64,000 nt of DNA. Origin: Glandiceps talaboti. Its lineage: Eukaryota > Hemichordata > Enteropneusta > Spengelidae. The notes under the pieces are model-generated. The model had not been told where the DNA came from, searched no databases, and was given only the letters and a program-made list of their open reading frames with translations. Position numbers and translations under genes: made by a program. Of this stretch, positions 1-8,175 are shown one piece after another. Numbering within the stretch: position 1 is the stretch's first letter; every line of letters starts with the position of its first letter. The DNA lies in assembly GCF_964340395.1 (NCBI RefSeq), contig NC_135565.1, positions 4,049,142-4,113,141 of the forward strand, read 5' to 3'.

Positions 1-110
1 CTTAAGGTATCCAAATACAAAATGTGAAATTTCCATTTATGAAAAAGATATTTATCTTTATCTTTGTAATAAGCCCCACCAAAATGTCTACAGAGTACAA
101 ATATTACTAA

Positions 111-179
<69 letters not shown>

Positions 180-244
180 AATCAATCTATCAATCTAGCT
201 AGCTAGCTAGCTATCTAAATTGTGTATCTATCTATCTATCTATC
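111..244. repeat. TATC/CTAT tetranucleotide microsatellite
   Basis: Long run of the 4-bp motif CTAT, uninterrupted from 111 to about 178. It then continues with interruptions (ATCAATCT, CTAGCTAGCTAG and a short TAAATTGTG spacer) up to 244. The interruptions suggest an older right half and a younger pure left half. No coding content. Confidence 0.97.
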
Positions 245-473
245 CCAATGTCAGTAAATATTATTTTCTAAATGAAAACTGGATAGCCCTAACAATACTA
301 GAGGTTTCAGAGACTCTAACAAACTTTCGCCTCGTTACTACTAAGCAAAATTATATTAAGCATATAATGATCTCGTCAGCGATATGCAAATTAGGTGTAA
401 AAATGTGAATTTTGGTCAAAAACTTGTACTTGGTCAATGAAACTGAAACTTGGTGAGATATCAATGTTAGTAA

Positions 474-668
474 GATTTTTATCGAACTAGACAATAAAAT
501 GTAGCGATGTTAATATGAATTTTGTCACACCAGACGATAAAATGTATCAATGTTTACGAATTTTGTCACACGAGACGATAAAATATAGCAATGTAAGTAC
601 GAATTTTGTCACACCAGACGATAAAATGTTGCAATGTTAGTAAGACGTTTGTGTAGACACGATAAGAT
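474..668. repeat. Minisatellite of about 42 bp, 4 copies plus a partial
   Basis: Copies begin at about 474, 517, 558, 601 and 644. Each starts with GAATTTTGTCACACCAGACG or a close variant, followed by ATAAAATGTAGCAATGTTAGTA. Copy lengths are 41-43 bp. The first and last copies are the most diverged, as expected at the edges of a tandem array. It lies just 5' of the lectin-like exon, in what would be an intron of that gene. Confidence 0.85.
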
Positions 669-768
669 TTTTTTTTCGAGCAAGACAATTTGTTTGTACT
701 CAACTAGTGTCTATTGTTACAGTACTTATATAATACATCCAAATCTCTATGCCTTTTTTTAATTTCAG

Positions 769-848
769 AAATGACACGGGAGCATAATTATTTATGGACA
801 TTGGCGAATTGCACCGAAGAACATTATTTCATATGTCAGTGGAATTAA
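769..848 (+). CDS. Terminal exon of a C-type lectin-like domain protein
   Basis: An acceptor with a run of seven T and the bases AATTTCAG ends at 768. The exon starts with two bases completing a split codon (phase 1), then encodes 25 residues to a TAA at 846-848. The residues LWTLANCTEEHYFICQWN fit the C-terminal core of a C-type lectin-like fold: Trp, then Cys five residues on, then Phe-Ile-Cys with the last Cys eight residues after the first. These cysteines are normally disulfide-bonded in an extracellular carbohydrate-binding or adhesive domain. The usual Asn-Asp after the Trp (the WND motif that helps bind calcium) is Thr-Leu here, so calcium-dependent sugar binding is doubtful. The other two frames are closed. 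I see no upstream exons of the domain within 1-768; they probably lie left of the window. Domain call from family knowledge; exon boundaries seen directly. Confidence 0.7.
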
Positions 849-1195
849 TGAAATAGTGATAACAAAAATCCATGCAAAGGTTGATAAAAAATTGAATACA
901 TACATACAAAATGACTTAGATCGTACAGTTTCAATCTATTAACTTTAAAGATTGCTAACACGGTATGGGTTTCTTAGTTTAAAGGACAAATGCTATGATT
1001 TTAACAAGTCCGGTCATATATAATTACCTATCTGTGATATTATCAGAGAAATTTGAATGGTGACCCTATCTACAAAATATCAACAGTTATCAGGAAAGTA
1101 GATATTTGTCCTTGAAGAAGGTCAAATGTCTGCACCTAACTTTGTATTCACGTTTGTTTAACAATGTATTCACGCGAAGGATGTTGACAGTTTAG

Positions 1196-1321
1196 GTTAC
1201 TTCATTTAATAAATTGCCACGTGACCTCGATGAAGAAGTTCAAGGACAAGGATCAGAAGTTAACTTTAAATTTTACTTCTATGAACAGAATTTCAGACTC
1301 TTGAACCGTAAATCTTCATGA
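1196..1321 (+). other. Short open stretch of unknown meaning, possibly a coding remnant
   Basis: Directly after TTTAG at 1,191-1,195 there is an open frame of 41 codons ending in TGA at 1,319-1,321. Part of it reads KLPRDLDEEVQGQGSEVNF. The charged, locally GC-richer composition differs from the surrounding AT-rich DNA. It could be a small terminal exon, a transposon fragment or chance. The stretch contains the AATAAA at 1,208, which argues against both being functional. I recognise no family. Confidence 0.15.
1208..1213 (+). promoter_or_regulatory. Candidate poly(A) signal AATAAA after the lectin-like exon
   Basis: First AATAAA downstream of the TAA at 848, about 360 bp on. A second AATAAA is at 1,429-1,434. 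Either could end the lectin-like transcript. Such hexamers are frequent by chance in AT-rich DNA, so this is only a candidate. Confidence 0.3.
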
Positions 1322-1579
1322 CTATTGAACTTAAGAGAACTAGTATTTGACCCTTTAATTAAATGAGTTGTGTGGTTGAATGTTTGGACAAAATGATTGT
1401 TGAGTATTCATACTTTTCAAAGTGGTGAAATAAAATGGCTTGTATGTAATGTAACCCTTAGTGTCTCACATTTGTGTCAGGTTTTCAAAATTGAGAGCTG
1501 ATCTCAAGAGATAAGGATGTGAACGGATGGGTTGAAGGACAGTTTGATATACGTGTAAATACATATGGGTCATTCTTAT

Positions 1580-2020
1580 ACAGCTCCGCCCCCCCCCCCC
1601 CGGGGTATGCATGTCAGGGCTATTCAGTCATATTACTAGTACCACATACTACCATACTTATTATTCTGGGCTTTGCTTATAAAATTAATGATATACAAAT
1701 GCCCTGGGGAGGGGGGCTACTCCCCTTATTTGAGTATACATATATGTGCCGCCGTTTGGGGTACGTTTCCTAGCGTCTAAAACGGGGTCCACTTTGCTTT
1801 TTTTTAATTTTGCTTGGTCTATAATGTGGTCCATTGTCCTTTACCAAATCATAACTGCCATTAATTGTCCCAAAATGTTGGTTTCTAAGGAAATTGTATT
1901 TAGGTCTAAACGTTCATCTTTTCAAAAAACCTGTAATGGTCTAAAATGGGGTATTGGTTTTTGGACAAAGTGGGTCTAAAATGGGGTCTGGAGTTTCCAG
2001 CACTGGCCACACACCACTAC
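1580..2020. repeat. Probable interspersed repeat with recurring GGTCTAAAAYGGGGT motif
   Basis: Begins at a 13-base C run (1,589-1,601). The motif GGTCTAAAATGGGGT or close variants recurs at about 1,775, 1,816, 1,903, 1,938 and 1,973, the last two nearly identical. The segment around 1,700-1,790 (GGGGGGCTACTCCCC, then GTGCCGCCGTTTGGGGTACG) resembles repeats I associate with several marine invertebrate genomes, but I cannot name the family or fix its ends. Small open frames inside are overlapping shadows with no sign of coding. Confidence 0.45.
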
Positions 2021-2287
2021 CAGAGCTGGCCACTGGTACCGTCCCGGGTACAAATCTACCTGTGTCAACGGTGTGATGCAACTCTGCATCTAACAAGTTG
2101 GGCCGATTATTTGCCAAGTTACGTCTTGCCTGCCAAAAATTGGACTTTTGCCGAGTTCAGCAAGAATACCTCATGACGTAATCAATGTTCGAAAATGTTG
2201 TCATTACGTCAAGAACGCGTACGGCGTAAAATACAAAACTATCGAACACATAATTTGAACATGAGATACTGCTTTGGATCTCGATGA

Positions 2288-2426
2288 AAATGAATGAATG
2301 AATGAGTAAGTGAGTGAGTGAGTGAGTGAGTGAGTGAGTGAGTGAGTGAGTGAGTGAGTGAGTGAGTGAGTGAGTGAGTGAGTGAGTGAGAGTGAGTGAG
2401 TGAGTGAGTGAATGAATGAATGAATG
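2288..2426. repeat. GAGT tetranucleotide microsatellite flanked by GAAT repeats
   Basis: Almost uninterrupted GTGA/GAGT repeats of about 110 bp, with one GAGAGTGAGT phase slip near 2,390. GAAT repeats lie at both ends (2,288-2,304 and 2,410-2,426). Because the motif length is not a multiple of three, it yields repeat-peptide open frames in several frames. These are not genes. Confidence 0.97.
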
Positions 2427-2429
2427 GCA

Positions 2430-3387
2430 TTTCTGTGACATTTCAGAATTGTGCCAGTTTCAAATGTTTACGGCGCCTTATTTTTTTTCCATCTAAACGA
2501 AATGAGCTCTTTCGATCATTGATTAGGCCTCTAGCCCAAACGTTGAGAGATGTGCGTAGGTAATGCTACTGATCAGCAAACGTCTAATTTTTGGGAAGTA
2601 CATTAAGGCGTAATTTTGCAAACAAATCCATCTTCAGTTGAACTGGTCATCTTGAGTTTCGTACAGGTGTATTTGTAGCGTTATGTTTAAGTGCAAATCT
2701 CGGAACGAAAACAAAGGTCAAAAACTAAATAATATAACAGCACTAGTACTATATCAACTGAGTTGGCCGACGATGCGGGAGGGCGCCCCGGCATGGCGTA
2801 CGCGCGTATAGGCTTACAAAGAATTTGTTTTGCAGTATATGTACACTGGGGTACACCGGTCCCGCCACGGGCATCATGGCACAATAAAGCTAAGATTGTA
2901 AATATATAAAATAACAAAATGAAAATAGAATTTAAAAACGAAACAAAAAACTCAGTTTTTCCTATTAAAGAGGTAGATTTCTGATGTAATAATGAGTTCG
3001 AGAAATATATCGTGTCAAAATGAACGTTGGTGGCTCACTTCTGTAGCGAGTGTCGGATGATACATTGCTGCGATTGGTTGCTAAGGGCGAGGACGCGCTC
3101 GCTCATGTCACCTTCTCCGCACATGCAATACATGCATATTCTAAGGCTGAATAAACTGAACACTCATAAATACATTTCAGACCGCATGCAGTTGCACCAA
3201 ATCTACACAAATAAAATATGTAATCTCTGTGACTCACAGGGTGGTATTGCTAACCACAGGAGCTGGCGCTGTTTACTAACTAAGTTCACCACTAGCACAA
3301 GGGGACAAGCAAATAAAGCAATGTTTTAATGTAACTAACCTCTTGACAGTTATAAGATTAGGGGCGTTTTAATTTAGATAATTTAGA
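2430..3387. other. No recognised gene or repeat
   Basis: Mixed-composition DNA. A GC-rich patch at 2,765-2,815 (GGGAGGGCGCCCCGG) stands out from its surroundings but has no clear coding or splice context. Open frames here are up to 100 codons and lack domain-like content or convincing splice signals. Confidence 0.5.
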
Positions 3388-3877
3388 GAATAATGGACAA
3401 GATGTCTTTATTTAGTCAGTAAAGAGATAATGATATATGCAGCTGAAAGAAAGAAAACTAGCCAGGGAAAGAAGAAAAACAAAAAATTAATCATTCAAAG
3501 GATCAATCATGCAACCGAATAATAAATTAATCGATCAAACAAACAATCAATCAATCACATGCTCGCTGAACTCTGTGGTGTGGCTTAGACCACTATAAGG
3601 AAATAAGAGGTGAATAATGGACGAGATGTCCTTATTTAGTCAATAAGGAGAGAATTATATACAGCTGAAAGTGAGAAAAGTAGCAAGGGAAAGAAGAATT
3701 TTTTTTATGTCACTACAAAAATCAATGAGTCAATAGATCAACATCACACACAAAATAAGATTTATTTTACCAAAAATATCAATCATTCAATCGAATCATT
3801 CACCCAAATAATAAATCAATCAATAAATCGATTGATCGATCAATCAATTCCATGCTCACTGCACCCTGTGGTGTGCT
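3388..3877. repeat. Local direct duplication of about 220 bp, two diverged copies
   Basis: Copy 1 spans about 3,388-3,584 and copy 2 about 3,612-3,877. Both start with GAATAATGGAC, then GATGTC and TTATTTAGTCA, then CAGCTGAAAG and GGGAAAGAAGAA. Both pass through an AATC-rich tract and end with CATGCTC, CTGTGGTGTG. The AATC-rich middle is longer in copy 2. The divergence indicates an old tandem duplication, not a recent one. Confidence 0.75.
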
Positions 3878-4299
3878 AATGATAGAATTTAACTTTGATA
3901 TTTTGATCTCCTGGGAAGTGTGAGAGATTTTAGGCTGTGGTGTTATTTCTCTGGAAAACTTCGAACTTTCGTGTTCTTTTAACATCGAGCTGATACATGA
4001 TTTTAAAAATGCATTCTATCAACCACCATTGTGAAATTACTAAAAACTATATCACTCGGTGTAGACATGCAGATAGGAAGGACTTTCTGCCTTCATGATG
4101 GAGGTAGCTACCTTCCGGATTTTTCATGAAGGCGCGACATTGCACAAATATCCATCATCCATCTAATATTAGACTCTAGCTTAGATGCAACACACTTTTT
4201 GAACGATATTATCCCGATGAAAAGTACTGTGTACCTGCAAAGTCTAATATTAAATATAGTGATATGAGAGGCAGAGAGTCGGAGATAAAGACAAAGGCA

Positions 4300-4385
4300 G
4301 TGACAGACAGACGGAAAGAAAGACAGACAGACAACCAGACACACACGCGTGCGAGTGCGCGCGCGCGCGCACACACACACACACT
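4300..4385. repeat. CAGA, CG and CA repeat tract
   Basis: GACAGACAG repeats run into ACACACGCG, then an alternating purine-pyrimidine stretch GTGCGCGCGCGCGCGCAC followed by (AC)n. The alternating GC/AC part (about 4,355-4,384) is of the type that can adopt left-handed Z-DNA. Confidence 0.9.
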
Positions 4386-4504
4386 CTACCCAACACACAC
4401 CCTGACAAACACGTCACCTGCAAGTCGCTTTTAAGATGGAAGAAATTCAAAAGAAACTAAAATCCACCCATAGCACATGATATATGCCACAGACACAACC
4501 ACAT

Positions 4505-4520
4505 ACAGACAGACACAGAC

Positions 4521-4555
<35 letters not shown>

Positions 4556-4586
4556 CATACACACACAGAGAGGGACAAAGACAGGC

Positions 4587-4647
<61 letters not shown>

Positions 4648-4650
4648 GAC
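4505..4650. repeat. CAGA tetranucleotide microsatellite
   Basis: Two blocks of (CAGA)n at about 4,523-4,552 and 4,590-4,644, separated by a CA/GAGA-rich spacer. Open frames on both strands here are repeat artefacts. Confidence 0.95.
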
Positions 4651-4954
4651 ACATAGAGGCACAGAGATAGCTAAGAATGACATGTTTGAAGATACCAAGA
4701 CGTAATTTATATTCATACAATAAAACAAAGACAATTGCAGTCAAACAATAGTTATAATGATCTCAAAATGAAATGTATAGAATCATTTTACGGAAGACAT
4801 CTGTCCAATGGCCTTCATTATAATTTTATGGTATTCTGATCATCAAGTTTAACAGTGACATGTTGAAGTTCCGATCACCATCATCACTTAAGATGGAGAA
4901 GGTGTGAATCTGTTGGTAAGACGGAATAGTATTGCATAAACATATATGTATATA

Positions 4955-4960
4955 TTTATT
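4955..4960 (-). promoter_or_regulatory. Candidate poly(A) signal for the minus-strand exons at 5.4-6.5 kb
   Basis: AATAAA on the minus strand, about 410 bp downstream of the TAG stop at 5,370-5,372. Its position suits a 3' untranslated region that would include the CAT microsatellite at 5,066. Only a hexamer match, in AT-rich DNA. Confidence 0.35.
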
Positions 4961-5065
4961 GTTGGAGAATTTTGAATTCTGTACAAATAATTTGCCAATG
5001 AATCTTTATCTATTCATTTGAAAGTACTTCAGTACAGTGTGGAAAAATGCTATATAATAATTAAC

Positions 5066-5069
5066 ATCG

Positions 5070-5109
<40 letters not shown>

Positions 5110-5130
5110 TATCATCATCATCATCATCCA
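5066..5130. repeat. CAT trinucleotide microsatellite
   Basis: About 20 copies of ATC/CAT, with one ATT interruption near 5,110. It lies in the possible 3' untranslated region of the minus-strand exons to its right. Confidence 0.95.
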
Positions 5131-5369
5131 TGACTGAAGCTACTATGTTGTATCTTAGACGAAGTGAAATTATTGCTAATATAGTAATAAAACTATAACG
5201 TCAATCTCCCATTCATTTTTTCTAACATCTCGAGAGGTACTCCAACAAGATAAATTGTCATAGAATGTTTCAGTATCTACATATGAGGTATGGGATAAAT
5301 GGCAACAGCTACGAATACATTCAAATTCGAATTGTTTGATCATATGATATAATACGATATAATAGTTAC

Positions 5370-5494
5370 CTAAGCATTCGTTGATTCATTCTTGGTTGTT
5401 TCGATGCCGGCTTCGGTGTTGTTATTTCCCGAAATAAGGAGTGGATCGTCGTCGCCACTTACTGAAGCACGAGTTAGTTTGGCGTCGTCATTTT
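5370..5494 (-). CDS. Probable terminal coding exon, acidic and polar tail, unknown protein
   Basis: On the minus strand a T7 tract and CAG acceptor (5,495-5,497) precede an exon whose only open frame begins after two bases. It runs 40 codons to TAG at 5,370-5,372. Codons are markedly richer in G and C than the flanks. The product segment is polar and acidic, with runs of Asp and Asn (SGDDDPLLISGNNNTEAGIE) and many Ser and Thr, like a cytoplasmic tail. No domain is recognised. The stop overlaps a TAG|GTAACT donor-like site, so an exon end there is possible. A strong internal donor GTAAGT follows TTCA at about 5,461. The split codon is compatible with the exon ending at 6,399, which leaves one base (G + AA = Glu). 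Confidence 0.45.
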
Positions 5495-5674
5495 CTGAAA
5501 AAAACTATAACATGATATGATATGACAATATAATAAACAATGTTAAAGATCATTAGTAAGTTAGACTAAACGTTATTTAAATAGAACATTCTCAGACTAA
5601 TACAACGTTAACATTGGTAGTGTTGTAAAAAGGTGAAATTCGAAAAAAAGAGATATTTGCATAAATAACATTTT

Positions 5675-5777
5675 TTACTGAGCAACACTGACACTTGAGT
5701 CAATTTTACAGGCACAGTGATAATTACCACCACTCTTGTTACACGTCACACATCCAGTATTCGTATTCGTACAGGGG
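5675..5777 (-). CDS. EGF-like domain exon, carboxy-terminal half of the domain
   Basis: On the minus strand an acceptor CTATTCCACACAG ends at 5,778. The following open frame (first full codon at 5,776) contains PCTNTNTGCVTCNKSGGNYH and then CAC. The last part, Cys-x8-Cys-x-Cys with Gly and Tyr before the first of the closing pair, matches the EGF-like signature in spacing and residues. EGF-like modules are disulfide-bonded and extracellular. The sixth cysteine is absent: the frame runs to TAA at 5,675-5,677. Either the exon ends at an internal donor (GCCT|GTAAAA or GGTG|GTAATT), or the domain is decayed. Only the second donor fits the phase of the exon at 5,494. The right boundary is uncertain; I give the full open stretch. 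Confidence 0.45.
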
Positions 5778-5897
5778 CTGTGTGGAATAGCTATTATACA
5801 AAAGTTTTACATTATTTTAAATAGTGTAGACTGGATATAGGAAATAAAAGTGCCAATGGCGTTGTAGCACAACTGTTGAGAGTAAACTTTAATTTTC

Positions 5898-6276
5898 TAT
5901 CATGATTGTGTTCTTGTTGCTAGACATATTTGCACACATATTTTTTGAAGACTTATTGTAATGCCTACCCAATCTGATTAAAATCTGATTTGGTGAGAGC
6001 GGTTAGATGTCTTTATTTACCTTTATTTCCAAAATGTTGTGTCATTTGTTTTGTTCCATGTGATAGCCGCCTTCCCGTCCCGGAACAAGACGAACGGCAC
6101 AAAACGATGGAAATAGAGATAATAAAGACATCTAGCCGCTCTCACCACATAAGATTTTAATCAGATTGATGCCTACCCATTCATGGTGTTATATATGCAA
6201 TGTAAACTATCGTTAATACTGTTGTTATGAGCATAGTCTTGTTACTAGCCGCATCTGCATACATTTTTTGAACGTA
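5898..6276. repeat. Diverged direct repeat flanking a foldback element
   Basis: About 55 bp at 5,898-5,952 (TTCTTGTTGCTAGACATATT, then TGCACACATATTTTTTGAA) recurs as 6,224-6,276 (GTCTTGTTACTAGCCGCATC, then TGCATACATTTTTTGAA). The foldback element at 5,971-6,168 lies between them, so it probably entered an older local duplication. Confidence 0.55.
5961..6178. mobile_element. Foldback MITE with 10-bp direct repeats, Mutator-like by repeat length
   Basis: The element occupies about 5,971-6,168 and is almost entirely palindromic. The left arm, beginning AATCTGATTAAAATCTGATT and going on through GGTGAGAGCGGTTAGATG, is matched by the reverse complement of the right arm, which ends AGATTTTAATCAGATT. 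Pairing continues inward through TTTGTTTTGTTCC to a loop near 6,058-6,081. The 10-bp sequence ATGCCTACCC flanks it at 5,961-5,970 and 6,169-6,178, as a target-site duplication would. It has no coding capacity, so it would depend on a transposase made elsewhere. Long inverted repeats with duplications of 9-11 bp are typical of Mutator-like elements; that assignment is inference. Confidence 0.75.
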
Positions 6277-6398
6277 TGTCACTGGTGATATATTGGCATT
6301 ATATGTCATCACAAACATAATTCAGCGACATTACCCTTAAAATAGGAAGTCTACCTTGTCACAATTAGAAAGAACAGAAGGATGCCTAAGAAACTTAC

Positions 6399-6474
6399 CG
6401 GATATTCCAATGGAAAATCGTTTCGAGGAAATCTTGTCTTGTGTTGTTGAGTTACGATGCAAACTCGGAGAGCT
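6399..6474 (-). CDS. Possible internal coding exon, unknown protein
   Basis: A strong minus-strand donor CCG|GTAAGTTTC lies at 6,398/6,399. Upstream an open frame of 25 codons (ending SSKRFSIGIS) begins right after TTAG at 6,475. It leaves one base, G, which joins in frame with the exon at 5,494. The segment is basic and serine-rich with RHxS/RxS-like patterns. The acceptor is weak, with little pyrimidine tract, so the 5' boundary is uncertain. A second open frame exists but leads to a stop in the next exon. No family recognised. Confidence 0.35.
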
Positions 6475-6930
6475 CTAAGTCTACTTGATCGACCACAGAC
6501 TTTTTATTTCATTGTGTTGCTTGTATAAGTTTTCTTCAAAACAGTAACGCAAAAACACTGCATGGTTTCCCCTGCTTTAGCTTGAAGAACATAAATCTTC
6601 AGTATAGGTAAATACTACTATATCTTGTAAGTTATTGTAAATTTTATTTGTTGATTTGCTAAGTACGAACATGTTTTGAAGTAGTTTTCCATTCAGATAT
6701 CATGTGGTTAAAATGTACTATAAAGTAATAAATCAGAACGTTAAACTGTAAAACACAGCAAAAAATAAAATAGAATATTTGCAAAGAAATAAAAACACGT
6801 CTGTTCGGTTGTTTATTTTTCCAATAAACTGCACATTGAAGTTGGTAAATTCTAAATTCAAACACCCAGGGATCATTTCACAATTATAGTTTGTAGTTAA
6901 TATTTACTTGAACCAACCATATGGAAAAAA

Positions 6931-7019
6931 TGCCTTGTTAGCCAATTGGACCAGTAAGAAATCTACCTCCATTTTGCCTTGTTAGCCAATTGGACCAGTA
7001 AGAAATCCTACCTCCATTT
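6931..7019. repeat. Perfect-like tandem duplication of 44 bp, two copies
   Basis: Copy 1 is 6,931-6,974 and copy 2 is 6,975-7,019, both starting TGCCTTGTTAGCCAATTGGA. They differ only by one extra C in copy 2, so the duplication is recent. Confidence 0.95.
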
Positions 7020-7850
7020 TGATTTTCAACGCGAAATAGAATTTTTAAAACTACACATAAAATTGAACCTTTACTCACACTATTTAAAACTATTCTATAA
7101 AATTTACAAATAGAAATATTATCTAATTTGAGTGCCCAAAGTGGATCGTTGCACTGACAGGACGCAGAGGTACCTCACCCCCCCCCCCCCCATTTTTGTA
7201 CAAATTTAATATTTCTGTTCGATTCAAGTTGAAGAGAATGGAATCTGAAGCCTGTGTGTTCGAGCCCCACCGAAGAGGGCGACCTGAAACACCATACGTA
7301 TCACAGGCATGTTTTATGAAACAGTTGTGTTCTTTGTTCTTTGTTCGTAGTTTTAATTATTTTTTTTCTTTGCTTTACTTTGTTTGGGGTCTATTCAAAA
7401 ACGTCGGAGTGTATTAGACGGTGGAGGTGGGTTAGGCATTGGATAAGTAGTTGGCTATCAGTCAATGTGCTGGACGGCTCCCGGCTTCAAAAACATGGAT
7501 TCACCATGGTTTCACAGCTTCCCTATCACGTCCGGTGGTAAGGGTTAACCATTTGATTTCGGGGGAGGGAGCTGGATGAATTGGAACTACCACAATTGTT
7601 TTTCAACCACCATGACACCAATAGTTTTCCAAGTAGGGGTACAGCAATTTTCTTTTAAATATATGCTTTATAAATTTGACTTTTCACCGCATCAAGTCGA
7701 GTCATGTTACTTTTTATTTTTGAAATTAAATTTCCTCATAACAGGATCCCGGAGACATTCATGATTCTTTAATATTCCCAAAGTGGCCAGTAAAAATAGA
7801 AAGTAGACAGTTAAGGTTGAATAGAAGTTTGAGGGAGCCAAGTGGACATT
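7020..7850. other. No recognised gene; one long C run
   Basis: Contains a C run at 7,178-7,191. A phrase near 7,256 (GTGTTCGAGCCCCACCG) resembles a tRNA B box, but no matching A box or tRNA fold is visible. Open frames of 62-73 codons overlap each other and look random. Confidence 0.5.
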
Positions 7851-8160
7851 TTTGAAATTCAAGGATTCAAAGAGTACTTCTGGTGCTATTTTATCATATC
7901 AAGGTAGTAATAATACAGGGTGAAATTTGAATCAAAATACATGGGTGCAGTGTAGGGGTGGGTACCCCTAGAAAGTTATGAAATTGAAGAACTAAAAGAA
8001 TGCTTTGTGGTGCTATTTAATATATCAAGGTGTCAACAATACCAGTTTAACTTTGAATCAAAATACAAGAGAGCATGGGGGTGCGTACGAGGTTCACCCC
8101 CTCCCTCTTTTGAATTTTTGAAATTTAAGGACTAAGAGAGTGCTATCTGGTGTTATTCAG
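7851..8160. repeat. Diverged tandem repeat of about 125-135 bp, 2.4 copies
   Basis: Copies start at about 7,851, 7,977 and 8,113, each with TTGAAATT(C/T)AAGGA or GAAATTGAAGAACT. Next come GGTGCTATTT and TATATCAAGGT, then TTTGAATCAAAATACA, and a G/C-rich end (GGGTACCCCT or GTTCACCCCC). The third copy is truncated. Confidence 0.65.
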
Positions 8161-8175
8161 AAAACTAACACCAAG

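Noticed and set aside
220-408. 62-codon open frame upstream of the lectin-like exon
   Set aside because: It begins in the TATC microsatellite, shows no lectin-domain motifs, and does not connect by phase to the exon at 769.
2157-2441. Repeat-peptide open frames over the GAGT microsatellite
   Set aside because: They are produced by the tetranucleotide repeat having no stop in several frames.
3027-3329. 100-codon plus-strand open frame with several Cys and His
   Set aside because: There is no domain pattern in the cysteine spacing, no acceptor or promoter context, and the composition is like flanking noncoding DNA.
4250-4744. Several cysteine-, valine- and serine-rich or threonine-rich open frames
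   Set aside because: They are translations of CAGA and CA microsatellites on both strands.
7230-7500. tRNA-derived SINE suggested by GTTCGAGCCCC and a later GGCTATCAGTCAATGTGCTGG
   Set aside because: The A and B box-like phrases are in the wrong order and spacing, and no tail or target duplication is visible.
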